Of a stretch of 64,000 nt of DNA, positions 43,730 to 55,171 are shown piece after piece. The stretch is taken from the NCBI GenBank assembly GCA_026873275.1, contig JANTUC010000001.1, forward strand, positions 1,674,001-1,738,000, given 5' to 3'. Position 1 is the stretch's first letter; each line of letters starts with the position of its first letter. A program made the position numbers and the translations under genes. The notes beneath the pieces were generated by a model. It was not told where the DNA came from and did not search any database. It was given only the letters and a program-made list of their open reading frames with translations. The DNA comes from Pseudopithomyces maydicus. Its lineage: Eukaryota > Ascomycota > Dothideomycetes > Pleosporales > Didymosphaeriaceae.

Positions 43730-45440
43730 CTACAGAACATATTTGAACAAAGGCGACTTATCACCCATATCCATCAACTGCTGATCCGTATAATTTGCCC
43801 GTATTTCATCTTCCGACATCCTCGCCTTCTTGTTGTTCCCCCACTTGTACGACAACTCCAACAGGAACGCAACAATGAATCCGCTCGCCCCAAATGCGAG
43901 CGAAAGGCCGAATCCCGTATAGTAACTAGGCTTTTCCGAATCGAGGTACATGTAAGACCCGATGATACCCCCAATATTACCCACGCAAATGTTGAAAGCG
44001 ACGCCAATCGCCCGACGGGAAGATGGTGCTAGGTTGTTCGCGGCCCAGGATGACCCAGCCGGCTGGATGGGATAGATACCCATACAAGTCAGGATGATAC
44101 CAAAAAATGCTGGGCCAATATTGCTTGAGAGCTTCCCATCGAACGAGATGATGATGGAGTAGCCAATGAAAATGAAGGATAGAGGGATTGCGACGAATGG
44201 CAACCTCCAATAAAAGCGATCTGAGAGGCGGGCAAAGAATACCGAGCTTATTGCGCCAGCGACGTATGGTGGTACACTCATAAGTTGAGCGTTGGTGTTG
44301 TTGAAGCCCATGGACTTTGTTATCGTAGGAAGGGTGAATTTGGTACCTAATCCAAATTAGCTGAAGCGGAATTGAAGCGCGAGAATACCCAGCCCACCAT
44401 AAGAGCAAGCAGAAATACAAAGCAAAATGTAAGCTTGCATATACAACCGCCAATTGCACAACACCATCTTGAGGTCTTTCCAATGGAATCGCTCCTCCTT
44501 TTCCTCTGATCGGCCGCCATCTTTAATGAACTTCTGCAGCTCGAGAAAGCGTATCTCCTCGGGCTCAAGCCATTTAGTACTTAGGGCAGGTGAATCGATC
44601 AGAAGGAAGAAGCACGCAATGCCAAGGATGACTGTAACAATGCCTTCGAGAAGGAAGATCCACCTCCAACCTTCATATCCACCAACGCCGTCCATTTTCG
44701 CAATAGCAGCTGCTAGGAGCCCGCTGAATGCACCAGACAGGGCTGAAGCGCAGTAAAAGTAAGAGATACGTGTTGCAAGGTCTTTTGGCATATACCAATA
44801 CGAACAGAGGTAGATGGCACCCGGAAAAAGCCCGCCCTAAGATTTGTCAGACGAATTCCAGAGGTTCTGTGCGGCGTTGCTTACTCGAAGATACCGAGAA
44901 GAATCCGTGTCACCAAAAGACCAGCAAAGTTTTTCACTACGCCCATCATCGTCATAACGATGCCCCAACAGAAGATCAATATGCCAAGATAAACAGACGG
45001 CCGCTTGAACCTTTTGAGGAGCATGTTTGAAGGAACTTCAAGTAATACATAGGGTACAAAGAAGACTGAGAGTACAATGTTCCATTGCACTCCGTCAAGG
45101 CCAAGGTCTTCGACAAGACCTTCGATCTTTGCGTTCTGTAAACACTGTGTCAGTCGCTCCAAATGACACAAACAAGGTGGGGCTAAGCATAGCATACTCC
45201 TATGTTGGCTCGGTCGATGTGCGAAATGAGATATAGTATGGCTAGCATAGGCACCAAACGTACATCCACTTTGTGGATCACTACTTTTCGTTTCTCCTCC
45301 GAGAAGTTGATGTAAAATTCGGCATCTGCTGGGTCAAGTCCCAAAACGCTGAAGTTGTCAATTTGGACGATCTGATTTGTCTTAGGCGGATCCAACGACT
45401 CGCGTCGCTCGTCCAGCTGCTGTATGTCGCTCTTTTCCAT
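43730..45440 (-). CDS. MFS permease of the anion:cation symporter family (allantoate/Dal5-like), with one apparent 1-base frameshift
   Basis: Four exons on the minus strand: 45440-45198, 45135-44885, 44836-44398 and 44346-43730, about 516 residues. It has a soluble N-terminus, KVDVRLVPMLAILYLISHIDRANIGNA (the ACS family helix 1 signature), VPSNMLLKRFKRPSVYLG, GLLVTRILLGIFE, EGWRWIFLLEGI, and 12 predicted helices. At the junction after exon 2 the expected IFEAGLFPGAIYL needs one extra base, in either the C3 (44831-44833) or A5 (44825-44829) run on the plus strand. Without it the frame breaks at LFP. I read this as a consensus error. Substrates of the family are carboxylates such as allantoate, nicotinate or pantothenate; which one is unknown. 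Confidence 0.87.
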
Positions 45441-46110
45441 GGTGGGGTTCAATCCAGGAATATAATATCGTTGCTTGCAGATACGGTGACCGGTTGAGAC
45501 TGATGAAGTGATGAATGCGAGTGAATGTGATGAATGTTTCCGCTGTGCCACTATATAGGTGCATCCTTGCAATCCTGACCTCGGTGTATCTCTGTGCGGT
45601 GCGGAGAAGTCAGGCTTAAATCTGGGGTAGCGGCGTTCCCCATGCTTGGCTACGTGGTGTTGTGTGGGGATAGGAGATTTTCCCGGGCCTCCACGTGCGC
45701 TGACGGATAAAAATCCAGCTAATTATAAGAATATCCGTCCGCTCCTATCATCCCAATCCGAAGCCGTATTTCTTGCCGCGCAGCGCGCAGAGCGCAGAGC
45801 TTGTGTGCTTTGCTAGATTAAAATAACCAAAAGACTTCCCGGAAATACTTTTTCAGGTGTCAAATGACTTGATAAGCATTTCCAGTGATGCTTTCACCTG
45901 GTGAGGCTGATCTAAGTAAATTTATTTACTGGACTGTCGCTGATTTCAGACTGTATCTCCACGCTACCAATTGAACTCAAACAATGGCACCCGCTCAGAT
46001 TGCAGTACCTTCTCCTGTATCACCCTTCGTTCTTCTTCGCCTCCAAATACGATCGAGACACTTTCCCTTCTGCACGAACGTACAACACCGAGGTAGCCTG
46101 CACCCTTAAT
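45441..46110. other. Intergenic, upstream of the permease
   Basis: The promoter region of the MFS gene. A 43-codon frame from ATG 45984 leads nowhere. No repeat is recognised. Confidence 0.35.
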
Positions 46111-46451
46111 CCTTCTCTCCGCAATGCCCCTAGGAGTCTTGGAAACATTGGATGAGCTTCAGTAAGATACTGTCGTTGTGTCATGTTCTGCTCCTGAAGA
46201 AGTCGTATCGCAATAAATTCCGCATTATTGACGAAAGTGGCGTTCTGTTACATTTTGTGGATGTGCAGATGACGGAAGAAAAGCTTATAGAAAGGATGAA
46301 ACAACGATTGGAACACTACATGTCGGCGGAAATGGTGAGCTGTCAGTTCGAGGTACATGAGTTACCAGTGGTCGGAGAGACAGATGTACGTCCTGTGGAC
46401 ACTGACTGTGCCGTTGAAGATGTGTTGGAGGAGATTCAAGCACTCTTGTAA
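46111..46451 (+). pseudogene. 5'-truncated gluconokinase relic
   Basis: A 99-codon frame ends at 46451. From LLKKSYRNKFRIIDESG onward it matches the C-terminal third of gluconokinase (LKKSYRD.LR, then VHFVDV, LIERMKQR..HYM.A.MVSSQFEVHE, then VEDVLEEI). The P-loop and the sugar-binding N-terminus are missing. Just upstream, in another frame, VVVSCSA can be read, which is where the family has VVSCSALKKSYR; a single extra C at about 46192 separates it. No exon carrying GPAGCGKST-like sequence was found before it. It is a fragment, not a working kinase. Confidence 0.7.
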
Positions 46452-47231
46452 AGAGTGTTATTGACCAAGTTTTTCTTTCAGTTCATATCGCATGTAGTTA
46501 TTACCTCGGGGTGCCTTCCTGTGACAATACATAAGAGTAACCATTTTCGATCATCATCAGCAGCAGATTCGTTGAAGTATGCAATGACTTAACTAAACCG
46601 GCAATAGCGGCAAAATAAATACAACGCATTCACCGGCGGTACCTCGGACAATACAGTAAAAGGCAGACGAGAGGATAGAAAGCATGGTAGGACGGATGAT
46701 GTTGCTAATTAAGTCATAGATACACTGCAGTAAAATTTGTTCACTGCACTAAGATTGAAAACATGCGAATCGGTGAAACTACATGATACGCTGTCCGCTA
46801 TGTTGTCTTTAATCGGGCCACAAGGCTAGAATGTGTAGGGAAGACAGGGAACTACCGGGCGGAGCCGGCAGCGACTTCGGAATCCATCCAGGCCCTGGTA
46901 CAGCCAAGGTGCACATGACGGATGGATGCATCTCCCGAGTCAGATCCCGTCACCGCAACAAGAAGAAAATGATTCAAGATTGGTGACGTTTTACCTTCCC
47001 GATTTTATCTTCGGCATTTGATCAAGCCGGAGTTTAACCTCTCTGTTTGGGTGTTTGCCCCGCAAACCCCGCAATCGCTGCGTGGTAGGGGTTTTCCACA
47101 GCCTGGCATCAAGATCATGTGCACAACTATACTCGTTAATAGCGCCATGCATCAATTTTTATAAAATGAAGGAAATAGGAGTTTTTGAATTCTTATAGGG
47201 AGTTGAATACTTGCATCATTTTTTAAACATC
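46452..47231. other. Intergenic, promoter of the metallo-beta-lactamase gene
   Basis: No coding sequence is seen. The end nearest 47231 is the promoter and 5' UTR of the next gene. Confidence 0.35.
47155..47166 (+). promoter_or_regulatory. TATA-like element
   Basis: TTTTTATAAAAT lies about 70 bases before the start codon at 47232, a usual spacing for a fungal core promoter. No transcript start is known. Confidence 0.35.
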
Positions 47232-48299
47232 ATGAAGGGTCTACTTGTAGCTCCCACGCTTTTGTTGTGTGTGCAGGCGCAGAACATTACTACCGACTTC
47301 TCCACCTGGTTCAATGTCACTACGTTTCCTAAACAGCAATTCCAAAACGTTAGTCAGCTCCTGAGCAAAGCACAAGAGACGGCAGGTCAAGACGTGTGGC
47401 CCCATTTTATGCATCGATGTATTCGCGCTCAGGCCTACCCTGAACTCAGTTCCGGAACAAGCGAGTTGGGATTTATTCAGCCATCATCTCCCTTCCAGAA
47501 TGTATTCTTCGTCGGACACTCTGGTTGGTCATCTTGGGCCATCGACACGGGTAATCGGGAACTGCTGTTAATCGACACCCTTGCTACCCCCGAAGAAGCT
47601 GAAGGTGTCATCATCCCAGGTCTTAAAAAATTTGGATACACGGGGAAAGATGTGAAACATATTATCGTCACACATGAGCATACCGACCACTTTGGAGGCG
47701 TCGCGTATTTCCAGCAACGATTCAATCCGTACGTTTATGCCTCTGAAGTGGCATGGGGTGCAATGGCCAAGTCTCAGTTCAATCCACCCCAGTATAAAAA
47801 TTACAGCAATGCGCGGTTCGTCGGCGGGGGAGAGACACTCCGTATCAACAACTTTGCCGTAAAAGTATTCAATACGCCGGGGCACACACCAGGGACCATA
47901 TCGCTTCAATTCGATGTTTTCGACAATGCTTCGAATCGTTCACATATCGCTGGACTTTATGGTGGGGGTGGAATCCCTAAACAAGCCTCAGCCATGGCGC
48001 AACAGGTGGGCTCCTGGAATGGGTGGAGCGAGCTCTCCAGGAAGGCTGGGGTGGATGTTCTTTTGAGTAACCATCAGAATCAGGATCACTCTCTGTGGAA
48101 CTTTGACCTTTTGAAATACCGCCAGTGCAACGGATCCGAATGTAATATGCCAAACCCCTTTGTTATAGGTGTGGATGCATATGCGAGATATGCAAAGGTT
48201 ATGGCATTGTGTGTTCAGATCCAGGCTGCAAGGGACGGGGTCAACTTATCCTCGGCTACGGTCTCTAAGAGAGATGTCACCGAAGAAACGTGTGACTAG
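47232..48299 (+). CDS. Secreted metallo-beta-lactamase-fold hydrolase, class B3-like
   Basis: An intronless protein of 355 residues. It starts MKGLLVAPTLLLCVQAQ, a clear signal peptide, cleaved after AQA. The zinc motif is THEHTDHFGG (HxHxDH at about residues 148-153). A third ligand candidate is the His of NTPGHTPGTISL (about 217), and a last His is in VLLSNHQNQDH. WAIDTGNRELLLIDTLA is the usual first beta-sheet segment. The HxHxDH form, GHTPG and the late NHxxQDH match subclass B3 enzymes (L1, FEZ, THIN-B), and fungal secreted homologues exist. These hydrolyse lactams, lactones or other esters; the substrate is not known. Several N-glycosylation sites (NIT, NVT, NVS, NYS, NAS, NRS) agree with secretion. 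Confidence 0.87.
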   Translation: MKGLLVAPTLLLCVQAQNITTDFSTWFNVTTFPKQQFQNVSQLLSKAQETAGQDVWPHFMHRCIRAQAYPELSSGTSELGFIQPSSPFQNVFFVGHSGWSSWAIDTGNRELLLIDTLATPEEAEGVIIPGLKKFGYTGKDVKHIIVTHEHTDHFGGVAYFQQRFNPYVYASEVAWGAMAKSQFNPPQYKNYSNARFVGGGETLRINNFAVKVFNTPGHTPGTISLQFDVFDNASNRSHIAGLYGGGGIPKQASAMAQQVGSWNGWSELSRKAGVDVLLSNHQNQDHSLWNFDLLKYRQCNGSECNMPNPFVIGVDAYARYAKVMALCVQIQAARDGVNLSSATVSKRDVTEETCD

Positions 48300-48797
48300 T
48301 TTTGTAAATTCTTGCGATCGATGGTCGTGATATTACCCCAAACAACAATTTCAAGTTGGCCCTTGATAGAAAAGAGATGTTGACTACCAAAGTCAAAACA
48401 AGAGATTAGCTAGATGATTTGTTTCATAGTTTGTAAATGAAACGTCGAAAGTGAGACTTACCTATTACCTAGAAAGACGTGTTTCTTGGAGTAGCCAGAA
48501 CTCTTAATTCCAATGTTTAGGTGGTCACGAAGTTGCACAAGCAAACTATATCTGACGAATGAAGCATAGTACAGATATATTGTGGGCATTGCTCGTTAAA
48601 GCATTTAGCATTCTTACTTTTGAAGATATTTTATGATAAATCAACAGTAAAGGAACAGAATAATTTACTTCATTAATCCCAAAGCAAAACTTTCACAACC
48701 CCACATCCATCTCTTGTTCCAATGATACAACCATCCCGAACGCAATCCCCCAATAATGCCTAAAAAAGCAAAACAATATATCCAAAATACATCTAAA
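48300..48797. other. Convergent intergenic region
   Basis: The 3' ends of the metallo-beta-lactamase gene and of the large SAP-domain gene meet here. The sequence is A/T-rich and UTR-like. Confidence 0.4.
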
Positions 48798-51700
48798 CTA
48801 ACTGACAACACCCCCTGCACCCGCACCACCACTTGCATCGTCAAAGTCCTCAAATTTCCTGATAATCTGATCTTTCAAAGTCGCGCCTCTCAAAGATACG
48901 CCCCTCTCTTTGGCTAATGTTCTGAGATTCTTAACTGTGATTCTCCTATAATCGGGATCTCCGCTTCCGTCGGCCTTGATTGGGACTTGTATGGAGAGGG
49001 CGGTAGGAGCAGCTGGAGGGGCACCCGGAGCAGTGGTAGTAGCAATAGCAGAGCCAGTGGCAGGTGCAGCGGGCGGAGGCGCAGCTACAACAGCAGCCGA
49101 TGCAGTCCCAGAGGCAGCAGCAGCACTCGATGTCTTCGCCTTCTTCCCCTTTTTCTTCTTCGCAGAACCCACTTCTTCATCTTCCTCTCCATCTGTACCT
49201 TCGCCAGCTTCTGCCTCCGTAGGAGACGGTATATAATCCGCTTTACTATGCGTTCTCTTCTTCTTAGCCCTCTTCCTTTGCTCTTCTTCTTCATCATAAT
49301 CTCCGTCAGACTCGTCTGGAGGCTGCGCGTAGCTTGTAGTTTCCCTGCCACTGAGAGTTTTTACTTTCTTAACTGGTGGTGCAGGTGGAGCATCGTCAGG
49401 GTCCTTGCGTTTCTGATCAGTTGGGGGCGCAGTCTGTGATGCAGATGGCTGGTCAGGAAGGGACTTGGAAGGAGATGCTTTCTTGCCGTTTGCGTCGCCC
49501 GAAGAAGAGGCCGGGGTTTTGCTTTTCTTGGAAGCGACTTCAGGTTTAGAAACGGATGGATAGCTTTTGCGCTTCCGGCCAGACGGAGGTGATTGTGGAT
49601 CTGCGGGCGCAGTTTGGATCCCACTTTCGAGTTGAGGTGTAGCGGAGGAAGTCTCTTTCGAAGTGGTACCCTTTCCTGCGGCATATTTAGCTTGTGCAGA
49701 CGCCTTTCCTGACTGTAAACTTTGAGCTCCACCGGCAGCAGGGACAGGCAAAGTAGCTACACGCATTTGATTAGCCCTGCTTTTCTGGGTGAGCCATTCC
49801 ATGAAAGACATGCCTTCACCTTCTTCCTCCCCAACATTCTCGGCTGCTGCACTATTCTCGGTAGTGTCCTTTCCGGGCTCAACTTGCCCCCCAGCGTCAT
49901 TCCCACTTTGAGTATTTTTAGCAGATGTAACCTCGTTCCCAGAGCCTGTAAGATTCTTGTCACCATCAGAGGCATCGTCATCGGAGTAATTTTCGTCGAT
50001 GGGTGTCACAGGAGACCTAATAGCTCCCTCCTCGTATCCCCCTGGGCCTGGGAGACGCGGGTTTTGTAAAGGCTTAGTCACGATGCTGATACCAGGAGGA
50101 CCCGGTTCTTTGCCCCTCTTCTCGGGGGAAGACGATTTGGACCCGGTGTCAAACGGACCCGTTCGCGCTGGCTCTTTGATCTCGGGTTTTCCACCAGAGG
50201 GTTGTCGATCCGAGGATTTGGGTGGGCTGGCCTGGCGTTCTGGCAACGAGGAGTGAGACGGCAGCAACGGTTGTTCCGGCTGGACGGCCTGTGTTTCGAC
50301 TCCACTGTCTCCGAAGAGAGAGTCCCGATCCGAGTCTGAACTAGGGGCAGCAGGAAGTCCTGCTTCGTTCTCTGCGGGAGGAAGTGCAGAATCATCCCGA
50401 CTCTCCGCGTCATTATTCTCCTCACCTCCTCCCGCTTCTAAATTGACTTCAGCCGCACCTCCCCCACTAACGTCATCATCCGATTCCGAATCAGAATCGA
50501 AAGGACCAAAATCCCACCCATCATCCACATCCCTCAACGCAATCTTCCCACCCTTTAATTCAAAAATCCTCTCATACGGCGGATAGTTTCGCAGCAACCC
50601 TTTCAAAAGCTCACAGTCCATCTGCAGAGTCTCCTCTAGCTGCTCCTCACCATCCCTACCTCTCTCTTTCACCTTCTTCAACTGACCCTCTGCATATGAA
50701 ATCATCTCGCGCAGCTCCTCCCTCCACTGTGCACCCGCCACGTTCTTCACATGATGCCCATACGCACTCTTAAACTGCCCCCCATGGTCCGCTAAAACCA
50801 CATCTGATAGCTGATCGGGCTGCAGAACCCGCATGTCGTATGACACAGTACTTGTATCCCCGTACTCATCCGGTGGATCCAGAATCTCTATCTCAGCCGT
50901 AATCGCATTCTTCACGTCGCGGATTGCAGTCTGGAAGGTCTCGGACTCGCCTGCGTTGATGTTTGCGTCTGGGTAGGAAAGATCGAACTTAGTGCGAGGT
51001 TCGAATTTATAGGCGGTGTATTTCTTTCCGATGGGTACTTCTTCGACGTCTTCGCCGCCATTGTTGGGGTGGGAATCTTCGTTCGTCTTGGTGAGGACCG
51101 TGTATGTGGTGTCTGTGAGGAGGAGAGGATCCCAAACCCAGCTGCGGCGCACGAAGCGGCCGGCTGGCCAGGAGCGGGATTGTTTCTTGTGCGTGTACAC
51201 TTTAGCCGGGGTAGAGTCGGCTTGGTTTGCAAAGTCTGGGAAGAGGTCTTCTTCTGTTTGAAGGTGTTGCCGCTCGTCGGTGTAGTCGAGCATGAGCCAT
51301 CCGTTTTGTCGGTTTAGTAGTCTTGCTAGGCGCCAGGATCCAACTTTATCCATGGCTTGCGGCATACGCACGCGAAAGGTAGTCAGTCTGGTAAAAGATG
51401 TTGCGTAGGCGTGCCAGAAGCGCTGCCAACCGACTGATTCGCGCGCGTACACAGAGCGCCTTGTTAGCTGAAGAGGCCACTGGTCGTTGCCTTCGGCATC
51501 GGAGTCGTCATTTTTCGAGTGATCGTCTGCATGCTCCCCTGTTGGAGGTGCATGAGTATCACTGTCCGCCAGACCACCGTACACAGGTTTTGGAAAGTTG
51601 ATCCCCGGTTTGTTAAGAAATTTAGGAGGCCTGCGGATCCCTTTGACTTGAGGCCGTGGATGAAAGTTTCTCAGTGCAGGGTATTTTCTAACGAACGGAC

Positions 51701-54254
51701 ATACTTCTCCATGGGCGCCCTTGAAAGGGCATACTCTTGTTGGACACTTCCCCTCAGGCGGATAACGGGGACGTCTCGCCTCGATGAACCACAAACGATC
51801 CGTATCTAGCGGGTTCCTCAAATCATAAAAGATACTCAAAACATCGACATGCTCCGCAATACCTTCCAGATTCGCTGTGAACTTTCGGCCAATCCAACTT
51901 TCCCAAAAGTCGGCAGTATAAGGCCACCCCCAGTAGCAGCTCGATACATCAGGATCTCTCCTTCCGATCAGTAGATGCACCGGAATTTTTGCTTCATTCA
52001 GCATTCCAAAATGCTTTTTTATGGTCCCCAAAGCTGCTTGCAGTACTTTCCCCCGCTTGCCTGGACCACGCGTTGAGCCAGTATGGATTCGCCAGTCGTC
52101 GACCTCTGCCATGTTCACTAGGGCCGGGTCCGCCGTGAAACGCATGTTGGCTGGGTTCATGAACCAATCCCAATCGAAAACAGGCCGCCATGCAAATGTA
52201 GTTTCCACCCAAGAATATACCATGTGCAGCATATCCGGCGACCAAGCTTCGTAATCTTGCCCAGCCGTAACACCCGCCAGACTCTCAGCTTGTGTGAGTG
52301 TCAGCGGGTGGATAGGGTCGTAACTTCTCTGCTCCTTCTCCCCTTCTAGTGCAAAAAGCCGCGCGCCCTGGCGTTTGATCTGGAATCGCGGGACAGGCTT
52401 GCCTTCAGAGTCCATGCGGAAGCTCGAATTCTCTAAGCTTGTAGGGTTGTCAGTTATAGGGCGTGCAAGGTGTAGTTTTTCTAGTAACGTTGGCAATGTG
52501 TTGGTGCGGGTCTTGTCGAGCTCGTCGATCGTGCGACTATGTTGTTTTGAGCTGTCTATTGGGCAGGTTTCGACACTTGCATTAACTAAAATATCGAAGG
52601 AATCGTCCTCGTTTGACCGTGCATCACCAGATTCTTCCACCGAAGGATCTTTTGTGATAGATTTTGAAACCCAAAGGCCTGAATCTCCACTTCGATCGCG
52701 ATAAAAGCTCGGCTGCTGATCCACGTACTCCTGCTCTTGTACAAACTCCTTGATCTTGTTATACTGCGCCCGACTCTGTTTGTAGCTGCCCTCTGATCGA
52801 CTGTCACGAAGGAAGAGAGCGCAAGCTGGTTCGCTATGGGCAACTTGGCGCGTCGTCGCGCGGATATCTGCATCTCCCAATCGATCATGTTCACTCCTGA
52901 GCGGAAAAACCTGCACCCATGCGCCCAGATCAATCCCCACTCGCTCGATACTCGGTTTCCGTTTCTCCAGCTGCTCTAACAAGTACCTCAGAAACGAAAC
53001 GGAGAGTCGTAGTTCAAGAGTGCTAACAGAGGCAGGGAAAAATTTCTCAATCCCTATCACAAGCTGGCAGACGTGGCGATGCACCGATGGGATCTCAGCC
53101 GAGCTGCAGTCCCTCGTGTACTCTCCTCTAATCGAAACGGTCTTCAAGGAGACAGCCCATTCTGGTATACACGATAGCACGACTTTCGCAGCTTTATTTT
53201 CAGGTCGCCAGTCTGGAAGTCCCAACCACTTCAGCCGGCGCCACATATGTGATTCCGCAATCTTTTCTTTCATCTGTTCCAATTCAATGCTCACATCGGA
53301 GCTATTTGATTCTTCGACCTCTTGCTGCATCTCACAGAGCCTCCAAATGAATTCTTCGAAATTCTTATCCTTCTCCTGCGTTCTTTCTACATTGTGCTTG
53401 ATGTACCATGAATGCGGGCATCGTTTCTCCGCGGACCGGGGAAAGTTATAGTTGTAGTTTTCAGCCTGACGGACAAAATCGAGGAAAGCGTTTTCTTCCA
53501 ATAACCTTTCTTGGGGATCATCCAAGTAAGAAAAGTGGCCGGGGAATGATTCCAATCGATACGGTTTGGTGGTTGATAGTAAGCGTAGTGAGTGCAGCCA
53601 AGTATTAACCTCTTTGTGATTATTTTGAGGTACATCACTGAGGTCAAGGGCCTCTAACTGTGGTAAATTGCGTGCGATCCTACGATGAGATCAGTATGCA
53701 CCCTCCCAATATTCCATCTAGTCCAACGTCACTTACCAATTGAAATCTTGCTCAGTCATCCAACTAGCCACCGCAAACCTTTTCACAAACTTCTTATTAT
53801 CCGGCTTCCTCACCAAAGCACTCTTGAAGCCTTCGAATCGCTTTCTCGGATTCGGATACTCGTCCCACTCCCCGTTCACTCTAAATGCTCTCTCCCTCTC
53901 CCACAGCAACCTCCTCTTCCTCCTCGCCCCTTGGACATCTTTCGACTTTTTCTCAGGACTACTTTTGAGGCTCCTCCCCAATTCATCATACCCATGCCAA
54001 TCCCAATACGTAAACGGCTCATACAACATAGCCTGTTCAGCCACACTCGCGAGTTCCGTCTCGGATCTGGAACAGGCAATGCGCACCGCCGCGGCAGCCT
54101 GTCTCCCCGCAAAGCGCAGAATTTGAAAACGGACGTCATCGTAGCAGGGCTCGGGCTGGATGGCAGGCTCGCTCTGGAACCTTTCGACGAAATCGGCGTC
54201 TACACGCTTGAATGAGTGCCATTGAGGCTGATTGATCCACGTCGTGTCCGTCAT
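48798..54254 (-). CDS. Large SAP-domain protein, about 1799 residues
   Basis: Two exons: 54254-53737 and 53679-48798, with donor GTAAGT and acceptor GTAG. The N-terminal half (about 1-1000) looks folded, is Trp- and Arg-rich, and has blocks like PQLEALDLSDVPQNN, LPDWRPENKAAKVVLS and MVYSWVETTFAWRPVFDWDW, suggestive of an F-box/LRR-like or novel scaffold; I do not recognise it. Residues about 1090-1720 are disordered and highly charged (Ser/Asp/Glu/Lys/Pro-rich, with many KKRK-like nuclear signals). The C-terminal 45 residues form a SAP motif (YRRITVKNLRTLAKERGVSL, RGATLKDQIIRKFEDF), a small DNA-binding helix-hairpin. A chromatin or nuclear scaffold role is inferred. The frame is clean throughout, and the gene is unusually long for a two-exon gene in this window. 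Confidence 0.82.
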
Positions 54255-55171
54255 GTTATTTGGTCTCGTGTTGCTGTATGCCGGTGAATGGGACTAGGCG
54301 TCACAAGCAGAAACATAGAGGGGGAGGGTGCGCGCTTCCACAGATGGGAGACGTGAGACGGTGATCCGATGCAAAAGGGTACATTTCGCGTCATGGCGTG
54401 TTCGAAGCTTGCCCAAGATCCTTTGTTCTAGAGATTTGCCAGACGTTCGCAGGCACAAAGCGTCGGGTCTGGTGTAGGCCGGAATGAGTTAGGCGTCCTG
54501 CCGGTATCCCTATGGTGCTCTTTACACATTCATTCCGCGGGTAATGGTGGTACAGCATAATACGTCTTTACACATTCTTTCAGCAGATAATAGTAGGTTG
54601 CAGCATGACTAAGGAGCACCTACACATCAATTCCATTTCGGCGATTAATGATAGGTAGTTCAGCATGACTAAGAAGCACCTGCAGATGTATAGATCAACT
54701 CAAGGCGTTATCCGATGTATGTAGTCAGCGCAGAAGCACACCCACATGTTAGACTAGCGCGTGAGCCAAAACATACCAGAGCTTCGCCACAATTTCAAAA
54801 GAGGCGTAACTGAGGCTCAATTTGAGGCTGTGTCGCGCCCAAGTAAAGTTGCGGACGCTTGTTTAGACGCCCGAGTTAGCCAGAGTCCCTGCATGTCTTG
54901 ATAGAGCATTTCATGACCGAGAAGAAGTGTACTGTGCAGCGTCGAGGCAAAAGAGAAAGATGAGAGAATAAGAGGCACAGAATAATGGATTGAGGATATC
55001 AAGCTCGCCGTGTACCAATGAATACATGATCTGACAAGCTTAGAGGACTCGGCAACCGATCGTATCGCACCTCGTTCATTCAAAAGACCATTCCGTTAGT
55101 CGTTGCAGAAAGTGCTCAGCCGTTTCACCATGCCCAAAATGCCCAAATACCATCCAAAGCAAGTTGACTCT
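54255..55171. other. Intergenic, containing a degenerate minisatellite
   Basis: About 0.9 kb between the large SAP gene and calmodulin. The part at 54525-54760 is a decayed tandem repeat listed separately. No gene is seen. Confidence 0.4.
54525..54760. repeat. Degenerate minisatellite, roughly 60-base units
   Basis: Starts recur at about 54531, 54567, 54621, 54681 and 54741. The two best units share CAGCATGACTAAGNAGCACC at 54601 and 54661, exactly 60 bases apart, and the phrases ACACATT..TTCC and AGCATGACTAAG recur in earlier units with changes. The first unit is shorter. It is noncoding and lies upstream of the SAP gene. Confidence 0.6.

Noticed and set aside
49361..49732. Minus-strand and plus-strand frames inside the large SAP gene
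   Set aside because: Shadows of the low-complexity charged region in other frames.
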